A stretch of DNA of 64,000 bases from Flavobacterium sp. MC2016-06 (GTDB lineage Bacteria > Bacteroidota > Bacteroidia > Flavobacteriales > Flavobacteriaceae): positions 1 through 64,000 of the forward strand of contig NZ_WMID02000029.1 in assembly GCF_009711165.2 (NCBI RefSeq), written 5' to 3'. How positions within the stretch are numbered: position 1 is the stretch's first letter; every line of letters starts with the position of its first letter. Made by a program: the position numbers and the translations under genes. Under the pieces are notes generated by a model, which was not told where the DNA came from, made no database searches, and saw nothing but the letters and a program-made list of their open reading frames with translations. Shown one piece after another: positions 19,322-28,236 of this stretch.

Positions 19322-20272
19322 ATGACTTTCAAAAACCAATTCACCAACCTTATTGTCGCAGCAGTAATTGCGATATCGACATCTTCATGCTCGAAAAGTG
19401 ATCAAGCAAAATCTGAAAATACTGCAACAGCCGAAACTGCTGTTACTAACGGAGCGCGTAAAGAATATATTGAAGTAGAACCTAATGTAAAATTGCATAT
19501 TACAGATATTGGTAACGGACCTGTTGTTGTACTTATTCACGGTTACCCGTTAAGCGATGCAATGTGGGAATATCAATACCATGCTCTTGAGAAAGCAGGT
19601 TACCGTACAATAGGAATCACATTGCGTGGTTTTGGACAATCGGATAAACCATACGGAAAGTATGATTACGATCAGTTTGCTTCAGATATAAAATCAGTTT
19701 TGGATCAACTTGATATTAAAGATGCAACTATAGGCGGACACTCTATGGGTGGTGCAATTGCTTTACACTATGTGGCAAAGTATAATGGAGCACACATTAA
19801 AAAATTAGCATTATTTTCAGCAGCGGCTCCATGCCACACTAAAAAAGCGGATTATCCTTATCCGTTCTTTACTAAAGAAGATATTACACAATGGGTTGAA
19901 CTTAACGACAGTAATCGTCCGGCTTTATTAGCTGCTGTAGGAGAAAAATTTACACTTTCTGCAACATCACTTACACCTGGAATTGGTCAATGGTTGTATA
20001 GTTTAGAAATGCAATCCTCTGCATACGCAATGGAACAAGCGCTTATAGCATTACGTGACGAAGATTTGCGTGGTGACCTGCCAAAAATAAAAGTGCCTAC
20101 ACTTATTTTTAATGCTAAAGAAGATAAAATTGTTGCATTTGCACTTGCACAACAAATGAACAAAGCAATTGCTGGATCTGTTTTGGTTCCTTTCGAGAAA
20201 AGCGGCCACGCTTCTTTTATTGAAGAAAAAGATAAGTTTAATGAGGAATTTATAAAATTCTTAAAAAAGTAA
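19322..20272 (+). CDS. alpha/beta hydrolase, lipoprotein
   Basis: A 316-residue alpha/beta hydrolase with a lipoprotein signal (lipobox STSSC, Cys23), which places it in the cell envelope. The oxyanion segment is VVLIHGYPLSDAMWEYQ, the nucleophile elbow is GGHSMGG with Ser141, and the C-terminal part supplies the acid (FNAKEDKI) and base (SGHASFIEE). It resembles epoxide-hydrolase/haloperoxidase-like esterases. The substrate is unknown. It follows MaoC, and a strong terminator closes the unit at 20364. Confidence 0.88.
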   Translation: MTFKNQFTNLIVAAVIAISTSSCSKSDQAKSENTATAETAVTNGARKEYIEVEPNVKLHITDIGNGPVVVLIHGYPLSDAMWEYQYHALEKAGYRTIGITLRGFGQSDKPYGKYDYDQFASDIKSVLDQLDIKDATIGGHSMGGAIALHYVAKYNGAHIKKLALFSAAAPCHTKKADYPYPFFTKEDITQWVELNDSNRPALLAAVGEKFTLSATSLTPGIGQWLYSLEMQSSAYAMEQALIALRDEDLRGDLPKIKVPTLIFNAKEDKIVAFALAQQMNKAIAGSVLVPFEKSGHASFIEEKDKFNEEFIKFLKK

Positions 20273-20363
20273 TAATAGTAGAGTAAGTAAAAATGATACT
20301 TATGTTCTTCCCTTAGGTAGGAGTAGAATAATTAAATATTTGTAATTCTATTATAGAAAATTA

Positions 20364-20387
20364 AAACAACCTTCGGGTTGTTTTTTT
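20364..20387 (+). terminator. rho-independent terminator after the lipoprotein hydrolase
   Basis: AACAACC-TTCG-GGTTGTT is a perfect 7-bp stem with a TTCG loop, followed by a run of T. The rest of the gap to 20649 is AT-rich; I see no gene or RNA in it. Confidence 0.9.
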
Positions 20388-20649
20388 GTATTATTTTGAG
20401 ATTTAATAAATTAAAAGTTCAATTATTAAATGTGTTAATGACTGTAAAATTAATTGGCAAATAACTTTAAAAAGTAGAAAAAGCAACAAGAATTAAAACT
20501 TAACTTTACATAAGATTGTAATTAAACTCAATCTGGATTTGTCTGTAGGAAGGAGGGATGAAGTAAAAGTGAATTTTATCATTTACTACTGCCTATTGTT
20601 TTGCAGCCGATACACATTAAAAAATACGATTTAAATTAAAATAAGAATT

Positions 20650-21141
20650 ATGGAAAATATAAAGAAAGCATACATCGCTGGTGGATGTTTCTGGGGTATG
20701 GAAGAACTTTTTCGCGTACGCCCTGGAGTAAAAGATACAACGGTTGGATATATTGGCGGTCAAAATGACAATCCTACTTATGAAAATCATCCGGGACATG
20801 CTGAAGGAATTGAAATTGTCTATGATGCTAATGAGACTTCATACGAAGAGTTATTGGATTATTTTTTTAGAATACATGACCCTTCAACAGTAGATCAGCA
20901 AGGCAATGATATTGGGAGCAGTTACCGTTCGGCTATATTTGCTCAAAATGAGCAGGAAAAAAATGATGCAGTTCAGATAATAGATATTGTAGATAATTCT
21001 CACCGCTGGTCAAGTAAAGTTGTAACCACTTTAGAACCTTTCACAAAGTTTTGGCCTGCCGAGGACTATCATCAAGATTATCTTTTAAAGAAGCCAAATG
21101 GCTATACTTGTCATTTTGAGCGATTTGGTACTTTTTTGTAG
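20650..21141 (+). CDS. msrA: peptide-methionine (S)-S-oxide reductase MsrA
   Basis: A 163-residue MsrA that repairs S-epimers of methionine sulfoxide in proteins. The active site AGGCFWGMEE places the nucleophilic cysteine at 13. Other signatures are GYIGGQNDNPTYE, GHAEGIEI, FFRIHDPSTVDQQGNDIGSSYRS and AEDYHQDYL, in the normal order. No recycling cysteine is seen at the C-terminus (CHFERFGTFL), so regeneration may use an alternative cysteine. There is no signal peptide, so it is cytoplasmic. It stands alone and ends at a bidirectional terminator shared with the convergent oxidoreductase gene. Confidence 0.96.
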   Translation: MENIKKAYIAGGCFWGMEELFRVRPGVKDTTVGYIGGQNDNPTYENHPGHAEGIEIVYDANETSYEELLDYFFRIHDPSTVDQQGNDIGSSYRSAIFAQNEQEKNDAVQIIDIVDNSHRWSSKVVTTLEPFTKFWPAEDYHQDYLLKKPNGYTCHFERFGTFL

Positions 21142-21207
21142 CATTTTTATAATTTTATAGCTGAATATATTTAAAACAGCATTTGATAAGATCAAATAAA
21201 GAAATAA

Positions 21208-21248
21208 AGAGTTACTGTCTTTTTTACATCAAAAAAAACAGTAACTCT
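21208..21248. terminator. bidirectional terminator between msrA and the molybdopterin oxidoreductase
   Basis: AGAGTTACTGT (21208-21218) pairs perfectly with 21238-21248, and the inner T-run pairs with an A-run, giving a near-continuous hairpin usable from both strands. It lies between two converging genes. Confidence 0.8.
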
Positions 21249-21267
21249 AAACTTCTTATTTATAAAA

Positions 21268-23637
21268 TCAAATATTTTTTATTCTTTCAAATATTGCAGG
21301 GTCGTGTTTTTTAATCTTAATTTTTACATATTTAGATGCCGGCATATTACTTTCTTTAACCACATTGTTTACAGAAACTAAAACATTAGTTTCAGGGAAA
21401 TAAGTTACCGTATTTCCTTCTGGTATTTGATAAGAAACAATAATAAATAAAGGTGCAATTCTTTCGATATCATCATCATAATTGAATAAATCTACCTTTT
21501 CTCCAGCTGTAAATCCAGCAGAATCAATATCTTTTTGATTCATAAAAACAACTCTTCTTTCATTTTTAACGCCTCTATAACGATCATCAAGTCCGTAAAT
21601 TGTTGTGTTAAACTGATCGTGAGTGCGTGTAGTAGCCATTAAATATTCGCCCGGAGCAAGTTTGTTATCTGGTATTTCGGTTAAGGTAAACGGAGCACGA
21701 TCACCAAATTGTTTCGTGATAAATTTTCCGTCTCGTGCAGCATTTGGCAAATAAAAACCACCTTTATTCCTTACTCTAATATTGTAATCTTCAAAACCAG
21801 GAATACATTTTTCGATGGCATCTCTTACCGCATCATAATTATCATGATAATGCGACCAATTAACCACTGATTTACTGCCTAAAGTTGCCATCGCCATTCG
21901 GCAGACAATCTGAGTTTCATTGATGAGTTTATCTGAAATAGGTTTTAAAATACCTTTTGAAGATTGAACGACACCCATAGAATTTTCGGTAGAAATAAAC
22001 TGCGGTTCTCCATTTACCAAATCGATATCACTTCTTGATAAAGTGGGTAATATGAGAGATTCTTTTCCATGAATTAAATGCCCTCTATTAAGTTTGGTAG
22101 AAACGCTGACCAATAAATTTAATTTTCTTACTCCTTTTGCTGTATATGTTGTATCTGGAGTGGCTGATAAAAAATTACCGCCCATACAGAATAAAACTTT
22201 TACCTTTTCTTCGTGTATTGCTTTTATAACATTCACAACATCGTATCCATGTTCACGAGGCGGATTGAAACCAAAAAATGCCTGCAGTCGATCTAATTGT
22301 TCATTTGTAGGCTTTTCATCAATCATCATTGTGCGGTTGCCTTGTACATTACTATGTCCGCGTACAGGGCACACACCTGCGCCGGGTTTACCAATACTTC
22401 CCTTAAGTAATAAAATATTAAGGATTTCTCTAATCATCGCAACACCATTTGGTTGTTGTGTAAGTCCCATTCCCCAGCAAACAATAATTCGTTTTTTTAA
22501 AGCCATCATTTCAACAGCTTCGAGAATTAAATCTTTAGAAACACCCGAAAGTTCGGCAAGATCATCAAGATCATAATTTTCAAACTGCTTGAGGAATTCA
22601 TTATATCCAGAGGTTTTTTCTTTGATGAAATCTGAATCAAAAACCTGTCCCGGATTTTTCTTTTCAAATTCAATTAATAAAAGTCCAATGGCTTTTAAGA
22701 GCGCCATATCGCCGTTTATTTTGACAGGCAGATAAAGATCTGCAAGCTTAATACCACCGCCAATTACACCTTTTCGCTCTTGCGGATTACGAAATCCCAT
22801 TAAACCAGCTTCGGGCAAAGGATTAATCGCTATAATTTTTGCACCATTTGCCTTTCCTTTCTCTAAAGCACTCAACATTCTTGGTGCATTGGTACCCGGA
22901 TTTTGTCCAATTATGATAACCATATCCGTATCATAAAAATCTTCTAAAGTCACAGTGCCTTTTCCAATTCCGATTGTCGTTCTCAATGCCGATCCAGAAG
23001 TTTCATGACACATGTTGGAACAATCGGGCATATTATTAGTACCAAATTCTTTCGCAAAAAGCTGATAAAGAAATGATGTCTCATTACTTGTTCTTCCAGA
23101 AGTATAAAAAGCGGCATTATTTGGAGATTCTAATGCATTAAGATGCAGTGCAATTTTTTTAAATGCATTATCCCAACTAATCGGCTGATAATGTGTTGCG
23201 CCTTCGGGTAAATACATCGGCTCGGTTAATCTTCCCATTTTACCAATTTGATAATCGTCTAACTTGGAAAGGTCATAAACGGAATTTTGTTTGAAAAAAA
23301 CGGCCGTAACTTTTTTTGTAGTTGCTTCTTCCGCCAAAGCTTTCGCTCCATTTTCGCAATATTCGCCTATTGGTGAACGGTCGTCATCTGGATCTGGCCA
23401 CGCACAGCTAGAGCAGTCAAAACCACCTTTCTGATTCATTTTTAGTAAGGCTTTATTTCCTCTAAAGAATGTTTTTTCTTCAACTAAATCGGTCATTGCA
23501 GCAATCACAGCAGGCACACCAGCAGCCGATATTTTTACTTTGGCCAATTTAAGATCTAAAAGTTTATATGGATTTTCGGCATCAGGAAGCCTATTTGTAT
23601 TTTGATCTATATTGTTATTTTGTTGTTCTTCTTTCAT
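21268..23637 (-). CDS. FdhF/YdeP-type molybdopterin oxidoreductase (formate dehydrogenase alpha-like)
   Basis: An approximately 789-residue molybdenum/bis-MGD enzyme of the YdeP branch. The frame reaches 23655, but the internal ATG at 23637 (MKEEQQNNN) looks like the better start. The N-terminal CSSCAWPDPDD and YCENGAKA replace the 4Fe-4S-binding CxxCxxxC of true formate dehydrogenases. Cofactor-binding parts include MCHETSGSALRTTIGIGKG, VIIGQNPGTNAPRMLSALE and the C-terminal MATTRTHDQFNTTIYG. It is followed 34 bases downstream by fdhD on the same strand order (fdhD is promoter-proximal), which should sulfurate its cofactor. YdeP homologues are linked to acid or redox stress, but the reaction is not established. 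Confidence 0.9.
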   Translation of the reverse strand: MKEEQQNNNIDQNTNRLPDAENPYKLLDLKLAKVKISAAGVPAVIAAMTDLVEEKTFFRGNKALLKMNQKGGFDCSSCAWPDPDDDRSPIGEYCENGAKALAEEATTKKVTAVFFKQNSVYDLSKLDDYQIGKMGRLTEPMYLPEGATHYQPISWDNAFKKIALHLNALESPNNAAFYTSGRTSNETSFLYQLFAKEFGTNNMPDCSNMCHETSGSALRTTIGIGKGTVTLEDFYDTDMVIIIGQNPGTNAPRMLSALEKGKANGAKIIAINPLPEAGLMGFRNPQERKGVIGGGIKLADLYLPVKINGDMALLKAIGLLLIEFEKKNPGQVFDSDFIKEKTSGYNEFLKQFENYDLDDLAELSGVSKDLILEAVEMMALKKRIIVCWGMGLTQQPNGVAMIREILNILLLKGSIGKPGAGVCPVRGHSNVQGNRTMMIDEKPTNEQLDRLQAFFGFNPPREHGYDVVNVIKAIHEEKVKVLFCMGGNFLSATPDTTYTAKGVRKLNLLVSVSTKLNRGHLIHGKESLILPTLSRSDIDLVNGEPQFISTENSMGVVQSSKGILKPISDKLINETQIVCRMAMATLGSKSVVNWSHYHDNYDAVRDAIEKCIPGFEDYNIRVRNKGGFYLPNAARDGKFITKQFGDRAPFTLTEIPDNKLAPGEYLMATTRTHDQFNTTIYGLDDRYRGVKNERRVVFMNQKDIDSAGFTAGEKVDLFNYDDDIERIAPLFIIVSYQIPEGNTVTYFPETNVLVSVNNVVKESNMPASKYVKIKIKKHDPAIFERIKNI

Positions 23638-23671
23638 GATTTTAGCAGTAAGCAAGGATTAACTTAGTTTC

Positions 23672-24553
23672 TTAATTTTCGTATACAGTTGGTATTACTG
23701 TTGTATCGCTAGAATTGTAAATATTGAATCTGTTTTCTTTAAGAAATCCCAACAGTGTGATATCAAATTCTGAAGCCATTTCAACAGCAAGGCTTGATGG
23801 CGCACCAATAGAAACAATAATTGAAATTCCGGCCATTGCCGCTTTTTGAATTAACTCAAAACTGGCTCTGCCGCTAAGAAGTAAAATATGTTCGTTTAAC
23901 GGAAGTAAATTATCCGCCAAAGCACTTCCAATTAATTTATCCAATGCATTATGCCTTCCAACATCTTCTTTCAGCATAATCAAATCTCCTTTGATTGTAA
24001 AAAGACCTGAAGCATGAATACCGCCAGTTGCAACAAAATTACTTTGAGCAGTTCTCAATTTTTCCGATAATCGATACAGAACATCAACAGAAAGACTTAG
24101 TTGAGGTTTATACATATTCTTAAAAGAACTCACTGTTTTTATAGAGGCAATTGATCCTTTTCCGCAAACGCCGCAACTAGAAGTAGTATAAAAATTTCGA
24201 TCTGACTGCATAAGCTTAGGAACAAAATTTTCCTGCAGTTCAATTACAAAAATATTTTGATTGAATGATGTACAAGCCATATTTAAGTGGCTGGCATTTT
24301 TTATATCATTGTATGATGAAATTATGCCTTCTGTAAATAAAAAACCGATAGCAAGTTCTAGATCATCACCTGGAGTTCTCATTGTTACCGAAATATTTTT
24401 TTCGACTCTTTCTGAACTAGGCCCATAAACAATTCTTATTTCAAGAGGTTCTTCTATAGAAAGTGCGTCAAGCGATGATGAACTTGTAATACCGTTTACT
24501 TTTTTAACGATTACATTTTTAATGGAAAGTACTTCCGGATCATTTATTTCCAT
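23672..24553 (-). CDS. fdhD: formate dehydrogenase accessory sulfurtransferase FdhD
   Basis: A 293-residue FdhD, which carries sulfur to the molybdenum cofactor of formate-dehydrogenase-like enzymes. The sulfur-relay motif is SSCGVCGKGS with Cys127 and Cys130. Other conserved pieces are RTPGDDLELAIGFLFTEGII near the N-terminus and LMLKEDVGRHNALDKLIG and LLLSGRASFELIQKA near the C-terminus. It is the first gene of a two-gene minus-strand unit with the YdeP-type oxidoreductase, and diverges from rpiA across a 151-base promoter region. Confidence 0.95.
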   Translation of the reverse strand: MEINDPEVLSIKNVIVKKVNGITSSSSLDALSIEEPLEIRIVYGPSSERVEKNISVTMRTPGDDLELAIGFLFTEGIISSYNDIKNASHLNMACTSFNQNIFVIELQENFVPKLMQSDRNFYTTSSCGVCGKGSIASIKTVSSFKNMYKPQLSLSVDVLYRLSEKLRTAQSNFVATGGIHASGLFTIKGDLIMLKEDVGRHNALDKLIGSALADNLLPLNEHILLLSGRASFELIQKAAMAGISIIVSIGAPSSLAVEMASEFDITLLGFLKENRFNIYNSSDTTVIPTVYEN

Positions 24554-24653
24554 AGAAATAGTATTAAGTGGTACGTAAATTTACTGAAAAATAAAATCAA
24601 AAAACAGATAAAATATAATCTCTCTGTACTTTAAAAGCTTCAATTTGAACTGT

Positions 24654-24661
24654 TATCTTTG
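24654..24661 (+). promoter_or_regulatory. -7 promoter element of rpiA
   Basis: TATCTTTG is a perfect match to the TAnnTTTG -7 consensus, 44 bases before the rpiA start codon. Confidence 0.6.
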
Positions 24662-24704
24662 TTAAGATGAAAAAGAGTATAATCTCAAATATCCACTTAC
24701 CAAA

Positions 24705-25406
24705 ATGGCAAAAGATTTAGAAAAAGAAAAAAAACTCGCAGCAAAAGAGGCAGTTAAATCAATTCGTGATCATATGATTATTGGTTTAGGAACGGGTTCG
24801 TCAGCTGTATATGTAATAAAGGAAATTGGAGAACTGGTTAAAAACGGTTTAAAAATAAAAGCAATTCCAACTTCAAATGCAACCCAAGAACTTGCAGCTT
24901 CTTTAAATATTCCATTAATTGATATCAACTCCGTAAATACTATTGACATTACTATTGATGGTGCCGATGAATTTACCTCTGATTTAATTCTAATAAAAGG
25001 CGGCGGTGGTGCATTATTAAAAGAAAAAATCGTTGCTTCATTAACAAAAGAAGAAATCATAATAGCCGATTCATCAAAAAAAGTGGAGGCGATTGGAAAA
25101 TTTAAAGTTCCGATTGAGGTGATTCCATTTGCTTCCAATTATGTATTACGTCAAATTGAGCTTCTAAAAGGAATTGGTCAAATTAGAACAAATGCAGATC
25201 AGCCTTTTATTACAGATCAAGGAAACTATATTATTGATGCTGATTTTGGTTTAATTTCAAATCCTGCTGCATTAGCTGAAAAATTAAATGGTATTGAAGG
25301 TATCGTCGGGCACGGTATATTTATAGATTTAGCAAGCAAAGTAATAATGGGAAATAATGATTCGATACTAATTTTTGAAAGAAAAGGTGCCTCACACAAA
25401 TCATAG
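24705..25406 (+). CDS. rpiA: ribose-5-phosphate isomerase A
   Basis: A 233-residue RpiA, which interconverts ribose-5-phosphate and ribulose-5-phosphate in the pentose phosphate pathway. Diagnostic segments are MIIGLGTGSSAVYVI (phosphate binding), DITIDGADEF (catalytic Asp), KGGGGALLKEKIVA (catalytic Lys/Glu) and VGHGIFIDLASKV near the C-terminus. Length and motif order are normal. It has its own promoter and shares a bidirectional terminator with the converging hydrolase gene. Confidence 0.96.
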   Translation: MAKDLEKEKKLAAKEAVKSIRDHMIIGLGTGSSAVYVIKEIGELVKNGLKIKAIPTSNATQELAASLNIPLIDINSVNTIDITIDGADEFTSDLILIKGGGGALLKEKIVASLTKEEIIIADSSKKVEAIGKFKVPIEVIPFASNYVLRQIELLKGIGQIRTNADQPFITDQGNYIIDADFGLISNPAALAEKLNGIEGIVGHGIFIDLASKVIMGNNDSILIFERKGASHKS

Positions 25407-25413
25407 CAATTTT

Positions 25414-25453
25414 ATTAGTCCTAAATAATCTGTATTGATTATTTAGGACTAAT
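25414..25453. terminator. bidirectional terminator between rpiA and the alpha/beta hydrolase
   Basis: Bases 25414-25430 and 25437-25453 form a perfect 17-bp inverted repeat with a six-base loop between two converging genes. Confidence 0.85.
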
Positions 25454-25469
25454 CAATCTATAAATTAAT

Positions 25470-26288
25470 TTAAGATTTTATAAATTCCAAAATATCTTTA
25501 TTGATTGTTTCTGCTTCTGTAGTTGGCATACCATGAGGGAAACCTGGGTAAGAAATCAATTTTCCATTTTTCAAAAGTTTAGCAGCCTTAGGCGCTTGAT
25601 TAAAAGGAACAATCTGATCGTCTTCGCCATGTAAAACCAAAACAGGAATATCTAAACTCTTAAGATCTTCTGTAAAATCAGATTCAGAGAAGGCTTTTAT
25701 TCCTTCATAATGAGCTAATACTGAACCCATCATTCCTTGACGCCACCAGTTGTGTTTAATACCTTCTTGAATAGTTTTTCCTTCACGGTTCCATCCGTAA
25801 AAAGGTATTGGGAAATCATAAAAGTATTGTGCTCTCGTAAAACCAGTACCTTGTCGTATTTCATCAAAAACAGACATTGGCACACCTTCTGGATTTGATT
25901 CATTTTGAACCATAATAGGCGTAACGGCACTTATTAATACAGCTTTAGCAACTCGGTCTTTTCCGTATTTTGCAGCGTATCGAACGACTTCGCCGCCACC
26001 AGTAGAATGACCAATATGGATTGCATTTTTTAAATCAAGCGCTGCGGTCAATTCAGCAATATCAGCAGCATACGTTTCCATATTATTTCCTTCTGAACTT
26101 TGACCAGAACGACCATGTCCGCGGCGATCATGTGCGATAACCCTATATCCTTGTTTCAGGAAAAACATCATTTGTGTGTCCCAGTCATCACCAGATAAAG
26201 GCCATCCGTGGTGAAAAACAATTGGTTGTCCAGTTCCCCAATCTTTATAATAAATTTCTGTTCCGTCTTTTACTGTAAATGTACTCAT
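25470..26288 (-). CDS. alpha/beta hydrolase, non-heme chloroperoxidase/arylesterase-like
   Basis: A 272-residue cytoplasmic alpha/beta hydrolase of the cofactor-free haloperoxidase type. The oxyanion segment is FHHGWPLSGDDWD, followed by HDRRGHGRSGQ, the nucleophile elbow GHSTGGGEV with Ser95, the acid LHGEDDQIVPF and the base FPHGMP. These enzymes hydrolyse esters or perhydrolyse acids; the physiological substrate is unknown. It lies 125 bases downstream of the DsbA-like and peroxiredoxin genes on the same strand and could be the last gene of that stress unit. Confidence 0.92.
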   Translation of the reverse strand: MSTFTVKDGTEIYYKDWGTGQPIVFHHGWPLSGDDWDTQMMFFLKQGYRVIAHDRRGHGRSGQSSEGNNMETYAADIAELTAALDLKNAIHIGHSTGGGEVVRYAAKYGKDRVAKAVLISAVTPIMVQNESNPEGVPMSVFDEIRQGTGFTRAQYFYDFPIPFYGWNREGKTIQEGIKHNWWRQGMMGSVLAHYEGIKAFSESDFTEDLKSLDIPVLVLHGEDDQIVPFNQAPKAAKLLKNGKLISYPGFPHGMPTTEAETINKDILEFIKS

Positions 26289-26413
26289 GGTTTTTTGTTT
26301 TAAAAATTAATAGATTTTATTTTAAGATTGTCTTTCAAAACAGCTGTTTTTTTTAATGATTTACAGATATTCGAAATTATTCCTGTTCTTTTTAGGTATG
26401 GTTTATTGAAATA

Positions 26414-26929
26414 TTATTTAAAAATTTCACTCAATTGCTGTAGTAAATCCTCTGCGCCACGGTCAAATTTTCTGTCGTTAACAAATAATGAAGGCGTACC
26501 ATTTACACCGCTCATAACGCCGCTTTCGAAATCTGAATCTACTTTTTCTGCTAGTTCAGGTTTATTGATGTCAGTTTTAAATTTGTTGAGATCAAGTTTT
26601 AATTTTTTAGCTAGTTCAAACAAAAGGTTTTCATTCAAGTATTGTTGGTTTTCATAAATAGCATCGTGCATTTCCCAGAATTTTCCCTGCAATGCAGCTG
26701 CTTCTGCTGCGAGTGCTGCCGGACGTGCATATTGGTGCATTTCTGACAGTGGAAAGTTTCTAAAAACAAATTTTATTTCTTTTCCGTATTTATTCACGAT
26801 TTCTTTGAGAACAGGGTAAGCTGCTCCACAATATGGACATTGATAATCACCATATTCTACGATTACTATTTCAGCATCTGTTCTTCCTATTGCATGGTCA
26901 GTAATACTAACCGTTGGTTTTAATGACAT
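26414..26929 (-). CDS. DsbA-family thioredoxin-fold protein, cytoplasmic
   Basis: A 171-residue DsbA/FrnE-type oxidoreductase. The active site is YGDYQCPYCGAAYP with Cys31 and Cys34, and the cis-proline loop is GVNGTPSLFVND. The helical insert contains the RNFPLSEMHQYARPAALAAEAA segment seen in DsbA-like proteins. No signal peptide is present, so it is likely cytoplasmic. It starts 2 bases after the peroxiredoxin stop codon, so the two are probably translated together, and it may reduce the peroxiredoxin or its glutathione-like adduct. Confidence 0.92.
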   Translation of the reverse strand: MSLKPTVSITDHAIGRTDAEIVIVEYGDYQCPYCGAAYPVLKEIVNKYGKEIKFVFRNFPLSEMHQYARPAALAAEAAALQGKFWEMHDAIYENQQYLNENLLFELAKKLKLDLNKFKTDINKPELAEKVDSDFESGVMSGVNGTPSLFVNDRKFDRGAEDLLQQLSEIFK

Positions 26930-26931
26930 AA

Positions 26932-27393
26932 TTATTTGGTTTTAAGGTTTTCTAAAGCTTCTAAAATTCCATCTGCTCCAGGATTTACAGCCATTGGAGA
27001 TTGATAACTCCATTCTATAATTCCTTCTTTATTAATCACAAAAAGTGCTCGGTTACATTCGCCTTCTTCTTCATTATAAACGCCGTATTTTTTTGCTATT
27101 TCTCCTTTAGATTCAAAATCTGATAATAAAGGAAAGTGCAGATTTCGAGATTGAGAAAAAGCCATGTGGCACCATTTGCTGTCTACTGAAATACCGAAAA
27201 TTTCGGCATCGTATTTTTCAAAATACTTCAGCATTTCATTGTACAATGCCATTTGGTCGCTGCAAACAGGACTCCAATCGGCAGGATAAAAGGCGAGGAT
27301 CACATTTTTTCCTTTAAATTCAGACAACGTAATTTTTTGGTCGGGTGTTGCGAATAATGAAAAATCAGGCGCAACGTTATTTTTCTGTAACAT
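26932..27393 (-). CDS. peroxiredoxin (AhpC/TSA, 1-Cys-like)
   Basis: A 153-residue peroxiredoxin that should reduce peroxides. The peroxidatic motif is FYPADWSPVCSDQ with Cys44; the usual Thr of PxxxTxxC is Ser. Later cysteines occur at SKWCHMAF and GECNRALF, and neither is a standard resolving cysteine, so recycling could use the DsbA-like protein encoded 2 bases downstream. The promoter region holds a 25-bp element almost identical to one upstream of dps, at the same distance from a TGTAAAG box, which suggests joint stress control. Confidence 0.92.
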   Translation of the reverse strand: MLQKNNVAPDFSLFATPDQKITLSEFKGKNVILAFYPADWSPVCSDQMALYNEMLKYFEKYDAEIFGISVDSKWCHMAFSQSRNLHFPLLSDFESKGEIAKKYGVYNEEEGECNRALFVINKEGIIEWSYQSPMAVNPGADGILEALENLKTK

Positions 27394-27440
27394 AATATTG
27401 GTTTTTTTGATGATTAATTAGAACTGTTTGTTATTATTAC

Positions 27441-27508
27441 TGTAAAGTTATTGCAGCTATAAATCATTTATAAATTGTATTCGTTGGATGGGCAAAAAGA
27501 GTCGTTGA
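27441..27508 (-). promoter_or_regulatory. peroxiredoxin promoter region with a 25-bp element shared with dps
   Basis: Bases 27484-27508 match dps-upstream bases 32920-32944 at 22 of 25 positions; the core is GGCAAAAWGAGTCGTTGA on the plus strand. A TGTAAAG box (27441-27447; read on the minus strand it gives TAACTTTACA, near the TAnnTTTG -7 consensus) lies 37 bases away, measured from its end to the element start. The dps region has the same box at the same distance. The position, upstream of the putative -7 box, fits an activator site. Confidence 0.6.
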
Positions 27509-27597
27509 GTATAGAAAAACAATATTTAGCACATTATTAGGATTTAGGAAACACCAAATATTTAGGATTTATTTTTTATGCATTCGCACAATAAAAA

Positions 27598-27631
27598 AAG
27601 AGAATCAATGCAATTAAGCACAGATTCTCTT
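27598..27631 (-). terminator. terminator of the LytTR/kinase/OYE/monooxygenase unit
   Basis: AAGAGAATC (27598-27606) pairs with GATTCTCTT (27623-27631). Read on the minus strand the stem is followed by a T-run, 34 bases beyond the last stop codon. Confidence 0.75.
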
Positions 27632-27664
27632 AGAGATGAAAAATATGATTTATTTTAAAGTCAA

Positions 27665-28216
27665 TTATTTATACAGCCATTTCTTAATCAGTTTGGTATA
27701 ATTGGGCATTACGACAAATACCATTAAAAATACAATTACACCAGAACCTATAAGACCATCAAAATAATGGTTTTGCGGAATTTGAAAAAGCCTTAACAGC
27801 GGTAAAATTAGCAATGGAATAAATAGCGATAATGGATAAATGGCTGACCATGTTACAAGAAATTGTTTCCAGCGAACAGGAACTTTGTTTCCCTCATTTT
27901 CTGCATTAAAAAGGAATTCTAAACCAGATTTTATTTGATACTTATCATTTTTTCTAAAAAAAGGATTTGCTTTTAGAATCAAATTTTTTCGATCATCAGA
28001 TTCCATCCAGTTTTTAAGATTGGTGATGGTATCAAACCGAATAATAACTGTATACACGAAGGTTAAATCAGGAATAGGTCTCACAATTTGCAAGTCAATA
28101 AAACCTTGAGAATGTTTCGTGGTTGGAACAATTTCTTCTAACCATTTTTCATAATGCTGTAGTTTTCCATCCAAAATATGATGGGTGATAACTACAGAAG
28201 CGCCTTGATTTTCCAT
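27665..28216 (-). CDS. ABM-domain monooxygenase-like protein with two C-terminal membrane segments
   Basis: A 183-residue protein with an ABM-type dimeric barrel at about 5-95 (ASVVITHHILDGKLQHYEKWL, FIDLQIVRPIPDL, NLKNWMESDDR). Two predicted membrane helices follow (about 118-140 WSAIYPLSLFIPLLILPLL and 152-172 GVIVFLMVFVVMP). Membrane-bound ABM proteins of this form are widespread but uncharacterised. It is last in a run with the old yellow enzyme (20-base gap) and hybrid kinase, and a terminator follows. The function could be detoxification of quinones or other electrophiles together with the flavin reductase. Confidence 0.8.
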   Translation of the reverse strand: MENQGASVVITHHILDGKLQHYEKWLEEIVPTTKHSQGFIDLQIVRPIPDLTFVYTVIIRFDTITNLKNWMESDDRKNLILKANPFFRKNDKYQIKSGLEFLFNAENEGNKVPVRWKQFLVTWSAIYPLSLFIPLLILPLLRLFQIPQNHYFDGLIGSGVIVFLMVFVVMPNYTKLIKKWLYK

Positions 28217-28236
28217 TTGATAATTGTTTTAAAGTA

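Noticed and set aside
22094..22576. 160-codon plus-strand open frame
   Set aside because: It is antisense to the molybdopterin oxidoreductase, whose family motifs are clear on the other strand.
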